64,000 bases of DNA from the NCBI GenBank assembly GCA_964019055.1, contig OZ025223.1, positions 3,353,125-3,417,124 on the forward strand. The letters are read 5' to 3'. The stretch is from Anthopleura xanthogrammica (lineage: Eukaryota; Cnidaria; Anthozoa; Actiniaria; Actiniidae). Made by a program: the position numbers and the translations under genes. The stretch's first letter is position 1; each line of letters begins with the position of its first letter. The notes beneath the pieces are model-generated. The model worked only from the letters and a program-made list of their open reading frames with translations. It was not told the DNA's origin and made no database searches. This document shows positions 55,211 to 64,000 of the stretch, piece by piece.

Positions 55211-58200
55211 CTACCGAGTTTGTTGCATTGGTGGGCTGACTCTTCCGACCTCATACGGAAGGCCAAGAAATTGATCAGCAATTCTGCCAGCTTCTCTTAA
55301 TCCACTAAGTAAGGCACCATGTACTGTTGCAGGGTAGTTTCTAATTGTGTGTTCTCCTGCAAAGAACACTCGTGGTGGATTTGGTGGTTGTGGTGTGCCA
55401 GGGGCAACTCCTGATACGGGAGGTGGGGCAACGGGAGAGGCCATTAAGTCATAGTCATTACCAGATGACCCAGCGGCAACATAGGAGTAGGAACCATGAG
55501 ACCACTCATCTGATTTCCATCTTGTGACTACTGACTTCTTAGGCTGTGGAGAGAGGGAAAAAAGGGAATTTTTGAGAATGCTTCACTGGGTTATAAGAAA
55601 GTGAGATTACATTAATGAAAAGAAAGTGGTATTTGACCCTCAAGGGATCAAAAATATACCCGAACATAAAACCCCAGGAGACAAGATCAAAATCATACTC
55701 CTCCCCCCCCCCCTCCTATTGGCAAGGATGTCAATGTCAGCACCCTGAACCCAAAGGGACAAGACAACAAACACTACCCTGACCCCCATGGGACAAGACA
55801 ACAACACTACCCTGACCCCCATGGGACACGACAACAAACACTACCCTGACCCCCATGGGACAAGACAACAAACACTACCCTGACCCCCATGGGACAAGAC
55901 AACGACACAACCATAGTCCACAATACAACTACCGGTTGACAATACATGGTGGGATTGATAAATGGTGGGTGAAGCATGACGACCTTTGTTATCTTGAACA
56001 CGTTGTCATGTCAACTGAGGTATCAAGCCCAGAATGCATCACTGTGATTCAATATGGCACACTAGTGATAATATAGACTATGATCTCCAAGGGGAAAGAT
56101 GACATTTCTATGCCCTTGAATCCTGAACAGTAACACCAAGAGTGATCAACAAATGACCCAATACCTGCGGCACGATGTTTGGACCAAATATTCCTCTCAG
56201 CACAGCAACTGCTCGCCCTACAATAATATCATCAGGAACATTCTCTAACTTGTTCGCAGCTTCTCCAGCGACCAAGGAAATAAGGACAGGAGCTTTGTAA
56301 AGGTTCCAAAACAGAAACAGCTCACCACGGTTCAGGGTGGTACCACTAACATGACCAAAGAGATTGGTGTCTGGATTCCAGAAGATACGATCAAAACACA
56401 AGACAACCTTGAAATAGCAAAAAAAAATAAAATAGAATTTGTTATTACAGCACTTTTCATATTTCTGTGAACTACCAACTTCAGACTTCTGGCATTAGAA
56501 AACTAACTTTGTACCTTATTAAGGTTTCCAAATCCCATGCGATGTACGGCAGCCATTTTCCATTCAGGCAGTGCTGGATGAAACTGGACGGCTGGAGGGT
56601 GAGCTTTTAGTACCCCAAGGGGTAGTGTAATCAAAACAGCATCACCTTTAAATGTCTGGGTGGTCGGAATTGATGATTTATTGGTACTATGGGTTACTAC
56701 CTCAACACCTTGAACAAAATGAAAAATAAAAATGTCAAAAATTCTGAACTCCTGGCTGGACTTGAACCAACAACCTTCAGGTTGCTAGCTGACGCTCTAA
56801 CCAACTGAGCTACAGGAACTCATGTTGGCAGAGGTCTATGATGTAGTTAATAATTATTGTAATTTCTCACCTGATCTGTTATAGCGGATATGTTTAACAG
56901 CAGTGTTTAATCTAATATCCAAGCATTCTGCGAGAGCTGCCGGCAGACAGGAATACCCATTACGCACAGTCATGTGACTTCCACTGAACTCAAAATCATC
57001 GTCCTGATCCCAGTGTTTTAATGATAGCGCTGTGAGTGGTGTTGCATTTGCAAATTCAAGATTGGCAAAGTGCCAGTCAAGGATTTGCCGATCTCTTGAA
57101 GATAGGTAAACGTCACTAGGAAACAAAATATAGAATAACAGTAGTTAGCAAAGACATTATCGGATAGGGTTTACAGTACCTACACTTCCCTTTTCCTCTT
57201 GGTGATGCACAGGTGGTGTAGTATTGAGAATGCTTGCCTCTCATTAATGCAATCCAGGTTCAAGTCTCACCAGGTTCAGTGTCATATGTGAGTACTTTGA
57301 GGCTTTTTCTCCAGGTTCTCCAGTTTTCCTCCCTCCACAAAAATCAACTTCTAAATAGTTTCAATTTGATCATGAAACAAGGGCCCCAGATTTGTTAGCC
57401 ACTGGATATTGAAGGGTTGCACTGATAAAGGGCAAGTGCTCTCACTGCTATGCCACCTGTGCTTCCTACTTGTACATTCAGAGTATATAACAGACTGTTT
57501 TCATGTGACGTCAGAGCAACAATATTGGTGTACCTAAACAATACATTTTTTTATTCTCAGGGAATTAAACTCTATTTTTTTTCAAAAACACCAATATGGC
57601 TGCCTCGTCACATGAGTGAAAATAATCTACAGTACTACATACTGTACATACATACTGTACATACATACTGTACATACATACTGTACATACATACTGTACA
57701 TACATACCTGGGGGGATTATTCTCTAGTTCTTCTAGTTTTTCGTCTAGTCTCTGTTGTTCCTCAGCTAACTCATCATACTCCTGTAAAAACAGAAAATAT
57801 GTCAACACACAGTCTTTAAACGTTCATGTGTTCCAATAAAGGTCTGTGGAATGGTTAAATCTTTCATCTGGATCTGGATTTCTTAATGATTGGCAGAGTA
57901 CAGTAGCGATATTTATAGTTTACAAACACTAAGGCTATGAATATTTTCTTGTTGAAGTTTGCCAACCACATTAACAAAAGACATTTTTGTTTTTAGTATT
58001 AACCAATATAGGTCTGGTTAGTGCATTAGTAATACCAATAGGTAGGTCTTACCCTGCAGATTGCATTAAGATCTCTCTGCTTGCTCTTGATCAAAAATTC
58101 TGTTGTAACATCCCTAACAAACAATAACATACCATTAATTATATGTCTAGTAGTTCATGTCAGCAACAATTTTCCAATTTTATTTATTTGAACAATTAGT

Positions 58201-61200
58201 CCAGAGCTTCCTATGATGGGGATCAGTCCCCACTAACCCCAGCAACTCCCTCCCCTCCCCCAAAAAGACATGCATGTTACATGAGGGGGGCTATTCCCTA
58301 CTACGGTAACCTCAACAAATCATCATCCCTCACTCGCCTCTTCATAAAACATGTGCACATTACATGCAGGGAGGGGGGGGGGCTCACTCCCTACCAACCC
58401 CAACAAATCATCACTACCTCCCCGTCACCCAAAATATGTGCACCTTACAACAGGGCATCTGAGAAAGTGCGGGAAAAAGACTTGGGAGTGTGCGGAAATT
58501 TTAGCAAATAGTGCGGAAAAGTTCGGAAATGCTAATTTGCATATTATTATTTATTATTAATATTATCTTGATTATAGTTATTATAATTAATTGTATAGTT
58601 CCCGCGAAATTGGCTGTATTTTTATAGAGGCATGTGATTGGATGCTTTTTAGACCAATCAAAAGCGTTTATAGAATTAGAACTAGTTCCCAGGCCACTGA
58701 ACTTACTGCAAGGAATGCCTGGTAGATTATTGTCAAACGGCAAAAGAAAACAACGTTTTACATTTGATTTCCAGCCCAAAATGCAATGAATTTCAATGAA
58801 AAACTTGCTTATTTGAAGAATTATTGTGTATTCAAGAACATTGTCAACAGGTTTGCAAGTTTTTCTGTATTTTTCTGGCAAAAAGTGCGGAAAACGATAA
58901 ATAGTGCGATTTGGTGCGATATTCGGGAAATAGTGTGCAACGCTACCTCGCACTTTTTCAGATGCCCTGTTACAAGTGCCAATGGAAAGAGGGATGCAGG
59001 CACCCTAGGACCTCCCCCCTTCCAGGATAGTCTCCTCTCTAAGTAAGCTTCTAATTTTCCTCATAATATTTTCATTACAATCCAAACATACCCAGTACTT
59101 GTCTGGTTCTTTTTCTTTATAGCATCTTGGTGTTCATTGTGTGTTTGTCGTCCTTTGTCTTGTAGAGATAACATCTGAAATACAATTTAAAAAGACTTTA
59201 CTAACATTGTTTTCCCATTAGAGACCATGTGTCATTGTTAAGAGTATCATTTCTTTCTTTAACACTTCGCATGAGAAGACACATGACTGTTAGGCTATGG
59301 CATATAGAGTGCAAACAATATATCCGTGAAATACAAATTACTAAATAGCACAAAATTATTAGTGCTAATTAAACAATAGAATTTGTACAAATTTGTGCAA
59401 TTTTGTTTGGCCAAATGTTTCACGAGTATACCGTTTGCACTCTACCCCCAGCCATACAAACCTCAGTCTGTAAATTTATCAATTTTCAACTTATGTTTTC
59501 TCAACTGATATAACACCCAACATAATGAATCTTTGTATGTTTACTAAAGTAAAGGTGCTCTTTCTAGTGCTGGTATTGGTTTTTCAATCATTTTAATTTC
59601 AACTAATTTGAAATTCTGGCCACCATTTTGGAGAAGGGTCTATTGTCATTACCTTGGCCAAGTTTTCTTTCATTAAGTCTTGAATTCCTAGAATCTTTTT
59701 CGAATGTTCTATCTGTTGTTCTTTCACTTGCTTTTCTTGTAACCTGAATTAAGATTTATAGGAAACGAAAGCTTGATTTTATGATTCTAAATTAAGTTAC
59801 GTTTTCAATTTCTTGAGTACTTACTTTATCACTAACTCTAGTGCATGACCCAAAGACACAGGCTTCCCATTCATATAATTGAAATCTAAATGATGCGACA
59901 GAAATGAAGTTGCTTCCAATAACCGATTAAATTCCCTTTCCACCATTTCGTCCTTATCCTTAGGAACCTGTGGAAAATTAAATGTGCTATAAGGAAATGG
60001 AACAACATGTTTATAACTATCACTTAGCTCAGCCCTGGTGGTATGTAATCAAGCATGACAAAACAGCTTATGATGTGCTACAAACTCATTAACCACCAAT
60101 AAACAAGTAACATTAATTCACCCTAATAGCTTGAGATCCAGTTGTTTTGAATGCCCAATTATGATCTCTTACGGCCTGCAAATATAATGAAAACAATGGC
60201 TCAATTCTATGATTGCCTGTTTAGTAGAGCTGCCTGGAGCCTTCCTCGATCTAGTTTAATTTTCTATCCTGCATCTAGCTTCCGCTTCACAGTTCCCTGT
60301 GCCATCTTGAAAGGTAGTCGTGCCTTTGCATCGAAGCGAGACTTGAGGTGACCTTGTAATGATAGAGACCTTTTTTAACACCTTGTACAATTATTGATGG
60401 GTCTCTATCATTGCCACATCACCTCATATCTTGCTCCGATGAAAAGGCACGGCTACCTTACAAGATTGCACAGGGAACTGTGAAGGGGGCTATTCTATTC
60501 TAGCCTAGATTGTTTAAATTGACTCAAAAAGAATTCTCAAATGAAATTCTAATGTATCCTGAATTCTTAAGAAATTCTAGAAAATTTTGTCAAATTTTGG
60601 AGGATTTCAAAATTATTCTTCATTCATAAAATTTTCCAAAATGTTTGTAAAAATTCTAAAAAATTCTTCCTTTTATCTACCTACAATGAACTGATTCTTT
60701 TAAAAATTAAAAATATTTTTTGCTGTAAAATTTCACTACTCTTATTATCTGCCTGTCTGTCTTCATTATATTTTCCTGCCTTGCTACATATACATGTCAA
60801 GATAAATAAATAAAATCCTGTTCCTGGGAATCATGAACCAGTTTTCTTGTTTTAATAGCTGCTTTTAGCTTGGGGGTAATGTTGTCCCCTTTCCAATCAG
60901 GTGTCATTCTCCTGAGAATAAGATTCTTTGTTTGAGTTGTATCAATATTCATGAATCTTCTCAATGATCCACAACCATTAAACAAAGAAATGATACTCTA
61001 GGGAATGACACATGGTCTGAAATGGGAAAACATTCCACCCAAGCTAAAGGACAGACAGACAAGAATACTGGCTCATTTATCCCTCAAAATTCAAAGTCAT
61101 ATAAACCTGTTGTACCGGTTTTCCAATCGTCTCATAAAGTGGACATTTCTGTTTTATTTTAGTTAACTCCATGTTTATTTGGTTTGCAAGGACAGTGAGT

Positions 61201-64000
61201 GGATTTCCACCTAAAAAACACATGGGTGGACAGATTAATAAGACTTTCACTAATTGGGGTTCAAGAGAGGGGGTCAAAATTCCTTGCCATGCAATCACAA
61301 TATTATATTATCCTCTTTCTCATTCAATGGCGGGGGTAATGGTGTCTTGAATTAACAGAAATAAAATTTGACTGCTTAAAGCAAACAGAGTGAAAGTTTA
61401 TCAAGATGTTTTCAAAAATAGAAACATTCTTCAATTGGTGCGAAAAGGAGGAGGGGTGACAAGCCATCCCTATCAACCCCCCACTGGATCCATTTCTGAT
61501 CCTGGGTATTATTGGTCTATACCTACCAAGTCCAGTTAGAACCATGGCACCTAAATCAGCAATGAACTGGCCTTCGCGGAATGTTGCTACACGACCACCA
61601 ACACGTTCCTGAGAAATGAAACACAGGGATTATTGCATGTAATATTAAATGCCAAAAGAAGCTTCACTTCATGGCAATAGACCTTTTTAGCTTTGTTGTT
61701 TGTTTTGCCCATTTCAGACCATGTGATGCCACTCTTGGGAGCTGATTCTTTCATGTGTAAATATTTTAACAAAAGAACATTTCTAAAGGGAATGTCATGT
61801 GGTCTGAAATGGACAATTTGCATACGAAGCTAAAAAGGTCTATTCAAAATGTTTCTTTCTCCTGAAAGATTACCTCAACTAGATTAACATACAAAACACA
61901 TAAGCCTGGTAATGTACCTAATTATGACCAGTCAAATTTGTTTGAAGTGTTGGTGATGTGCACTACAGTAAAGTGTTTGCAAAATGCAGACTGGTGATTG
62001 GCCAACAGTGTAATTTGTATTGTAAAATGTAATTTACAGGGTTACCCCTAGTAACACCACTACATACCCTTGCTTCAACTATGGTAACGTCAATACCAAA
62101 GCTCTGTAATTGACGTGCAGCCATGAGACCTGATATCCCTGCTCCTACAACTATCACTTTTGGAGATTTCTTCACTAGAATAAATTGAAAATAGAATCAC
62201 ATTAACACTGAGATGAAAATATGATTTTAATAGGAATTAGGAACTTGTCACAAAATAAGTGGGGGGGAGGGGAATTTTTTAAATTAAGCATTGAAAATGA
62301 TGTGAACCTCCCTAGAAATGGGGATGAAACTTCCTCAATCTCCGCTTAAGCTTGGCCTAAATTAACATGCCCCTCCCTCATGCCCCTCCCCCTGTACAGA
62401 TAATCTTCAATACAAAATTGAAATAAGATCTTTCCTTGAACATATATATCCAGAAACCCTAAATATTTAGAAACCTAAGAAATGATATGAGTGTATGTAA
62501 AAGCATCTTTCTTTGAAAAATAACTCAAGGAAATGTGATTTATCATTACTTACAAATCGGTGGTTTTTTAGTCATCTGGTACACACCAAAGTTAATGGAG
62601 CCATATCTTTCCAGGAAAGCATGAACTCTTTGGACAAGTCTGGGATCATCTGCAAGAATCAAGAGTAGAAGTTTAAGTAGTAGTAGAAGAATTATTACTA
62701 TTATTTTTTTTTCTCTGGGATTTATATTTCATATTCACAAATCACCACTTTTGTCTTGTATATTTGTCACTTTCTAGCTAGGGAGTTTTCGCATAGGGCT
62801 AACCTCTTTACTTACTTTTAGAATGCCCATCAATTTATTTTGCTTTTGTTACTGTATGCTTTCTGTTTTTATTGTATGTGTTACAACTTTAATTTGTATT
62901 TTTAATAAACAACTATTGATTGTATTGTATAAGCCAGTTCAAAGTTTAAGAATTGTTTTCAGTGCGCATGGATTTTATCCCGAATTTCTCACCTTCTTTT
63001 GTTTAATTAAAAACAAAAGAAGGTTTAAACAAAAGAAGGTGAGAAATTCGGGATAAAATCGCATGCGCACTGAAAACGATTCTTAAACTTTAAACTGGCT
63101 TATCATATCCATTGACGGCTATTTTTGTCACAACTTTACTACTACAGTGGAATTTTGATAATCTATAATTTATCTCGTTTTCTCATCTTATTGTAAATAT
63201 TGATTTGTATTTTAATCAGTATCAAATAAAGACATATCATTATTATCATTACTATACATACTATTGTGTGGAGGTTCTATTTGTGCTAGTCCACTTTCAA
63301 AGTGTAATTGCTGTTTGGGGCTGTCCAACCATAACTGAAGCTGCAAAGCAACAAAAAATATTATCAAGAGCAGCCTTAAAATCATTAATATCTATGCCAC
63401 ACATCAGGAATGGTGAAATTAAGATTAGCTTGTTACAACTGATGTATGCCTTTACAATTCTATTTTTTGCTCGAATACCTCATATTTTAGCTTGCAATTT
63501 TTATAATCAGCTTTGAGCCTTGGTCATATACAAAGCTCTCCAAGGTTACAAGGTTAAAAATAAGCTAAGAGCCAATCAATAGACAATGTTCAGCCACAAT
63601 ATTATTGGTACTTGTCCAGCCAAAGGCCTCTTAGGCCAGTCTTCTTTGCCATGCAGTCACATTGTAGCCAGTTATAATGTCCAAGCCTTTGACCAGCCAT
63701 TATTTTCAGCAGTGAACTTACAATGTGTATCTTAGTAATCAGTGTTTTTCTAGCTTGGTATTTTAGTTATTAAAGTTGTGAATTTTGTTTCATCAAGCTG
63801 AATTTTTCTCGTCTCAGAAAAAAAAATCAGAAACTGAAGCTTGGATTTTTTTCAGAGAAAACTTCAGCTTGATGAAACATCACATCTTTAACTGTGTTTC
63901 TTTGCTATACTTACCAATCTGTTTCTAATGTGCAGGAATTGTTTTTGAAAATGTGGTGGACCCTGGGAAATATCAGGGAAACAAGAAGACTCCTGCGATG
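55211..64000 (-). CDS. KDM1A: Lysine-specific histone demethylase 1A (LSD1), 5' end beyond right edge
   Basis: LSD1 is a nuclear FAD-dependent amine oxidase that removes mono- and dimethyl groups from H3K4 within CoREST. Exons in transcript order: 64000-63915 (partial), 63340-63262, 62649-62554, 62174-62068, 61608-61527, 61210-61116, 59967-59825, 59743-59653, 59174-59092, 58113-58053, 57781-57708, 57115-56871, 56708-56515, 56407-56165, 55543-55211. The 14 complete ones total 1,926 nt. The SWIRM domain has [18 protein letters not shown] and [13 protein letters not shown]. The FAD-binding motif is [18 protein letters not shown]. The Tower coiled coil runs from [16 protein letters not shown] to [10 protein letters not shown]. 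The oxidase part has [13 protein letters not shown] (the FAD-contacting lysine), [18 protein letters not shown] and [20 protein letters not shown]. All key residues are kept. The unstructured N-terminus is outside the window. Confidence 0.95.
56748..56819 (-). ncRNA. tRNA-like sequence (tRNA pseudogene or SINE head) in KDM1A intron
   Basis: On the minus strand GTTCCTG pairs with CAGGAGT as an acceptor stem with two G-U pairs. GCTC/GAGC forms the D stem with AGTTGGTTA loop. GTTGG-TTCAAGT-CCAGC forms the T arm. The anticodon stem does not fold (only TCAG/CTGA with an 8-nt loop, and no U33), so it is unlikely to be a working tRNA. Confidence 0.5.
57200..57470 (+). mobile_element. Degenerate tRNA-derived SINE in KDM1A intron
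   Basis: Head GGTGGTGTAGTATTGAGAAT, B-box-like CCAGGTTCAAGTCTC, and body TTTTCCTCCCTCCACAAAAA with TCAACTTCTAAATAG mark a diverged copy of the 24200 family. Confidence 0.65.
57487..57706. repeat. Foldback and 13-bp tandem repeat beside a KDM1A exon
   Basis: Positions 57487-57615 form a foldback (TTTTCATGTGACG...CAATATTGGTG and inverse). Positions 57637-57706 are about five copies of GTACATACATACT. The last copy supplies the splice donor of exon 57708-57781. Confidence 0.75.
58180..59050. other. KDM1A intron stretch without recognised genes
   Basis: Positions 58210-58440 hold two copies of a block with CCCTACTA/CCAACCCCAACAAATCATCA and a G9 tract. Positions 58450-58970 contain an inverted pair around GTGCGGAAA (AAAGTGCGGGAAAAAG near 58467 and TCGCACTTTTTCAGATGCCCTGT near 58950), suggesting a foldback of about 520 bp. 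No coding exon is seen. Confidence 0.45.
59196..59443. mobile_element. Partial family-1 MITE followed by the AGAGTGCAAAC foldback
   Basis: Positions 59196-59300 keep only the centre of family 1 (AGACCATGTGTCATTGTTAA, ATGAGAAGACACATGACTG). Positions 59306-59443 are the second copy of the 3409-3551 element. Confidence 0.6.
60277..61047. mobile_element. Family-3 foldback and family-1 MITE in KDM1A intron
   Basis: Positions 60277-60494 have CTTCACAGTTCCCTGTGCCA and the inverse GGGAACTGTGAAGGGGGC, homologous to 47665-47927. Positions 60868-61047 are a family-1 MITE (GGGGGTAATGTTGTCC...GGAATGACACATGGTCTGAA). Between them is AT-rich DNA with no gene. Confidence 0.7.
61677..61843. mobile_element. 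Diverged family-1 MITE in KDM1A intron
   Basis: Ends AATAGACCTTTTTAGCTT and AAGCTAAAAAGGTCTATT are perfect inverses. CCCATTTCAGACCATGTGA returns as ATGTGGTCTGAAATGG. The centre differs from other family-1 copies. Confidence 0.7.
62933..63106. repeat. Near-perfect foldback in KDM1A intron
   Basis: ATAAGCCAGTTCAAAGTTTA pairs with its inverse at the right end. The inner arms (TTCTCACCTTCTTTTGTTTA and inverse) meet almost without a loop. It lies between the SWIRM exons 62554-62649 and 63262-63340. Confidence 0.75.

Noticed and set aside
56748..56819. Functional tRNA gene
   Set aside because: The anticodon stem does not pair and position 33 is not U; kept only as a tRNA-like feature.
57450..57839. 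Frame overlapping the 13-bp repeat and a KDM1A exon
   Set aside because: It is the wrong strand; the minus-strand exon 57708-57781 explains the conservation.

Overview
The window is nuclear DNA of an intron-rich animal, most likely a cnidarian and perhaps a stony coral or sea anemone (inference). The protein-coding genes are recognisable orthologues of human genes with conserved exon phases. Introns and intergenic gaps are packed with short foldback (MITE-like) elements, tRNA-derived SINEs and microsatellites. There is no sign of bacterial or organellar DNA.

From left to right: a SPAG17/PF6 cilia gene on the minus strand starts at 25000 and runs off the left edge. Its 16-kb intron (1153-17168) holds, on the opposite strand, a tandem array of single-exon beta-1,3-galactosyltransferase-like genes (two intact, one truncated), a decayed LINE and many transposons. 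Then come KPNA2-type importin alpha (+, 25774-33758), TAF12 (-, 43518-37225), TRAPPC3 (+, 43840-45555), a BAG3/Starvin-like co-chaperone (-, 49931-48636), a DNAJB1/4/5-type HSP40 (+, 51039-53495) and KDM1A/LSD1 (-, 55211 to past the right edge). I assembled exon structures from splice-site consensus and homology. The coding totals of KPNA2, TAF12, TRAPPC3 and DNAJB, and of the complete exons of KDM1A, are all divisible by three.

Six of the genes form three consecutive head-to-head pairs: SPAG17/KPNA2, TAF12/TRAPPC3 and BAG/DNAJB. Start codons within a pair lie 0.3-1.1 kb apart, so shared promoters are likely. The SPAG17 side has an RFX-type X-box and the same region has three CCAAT boxes. The TAF12/TRAPPC3 gap has ETS- and YY1-like motifs. 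The BAG/DNAJB gap has a perfect heat-shock element next to a TATA box. BAG-domain proteins and class-B J-proteins both act on HSP70, so this pair looks like a co-regulated HSP70 co-chaperone locus.

The most striking non-genic features are an uninterrupted 1,212-bp (ATGG)303 microsatellite in a TAF12 intron, a pair of nearly identical 808-bp transposons in inverted orientation forming a 2-kb palindrome, the galactosyltransferase array with its insertions and deletion, a 57-bp minisatellite present in introns of two different genes, and a Harbinger-like MITE inserted inside a splice-donor sequence.
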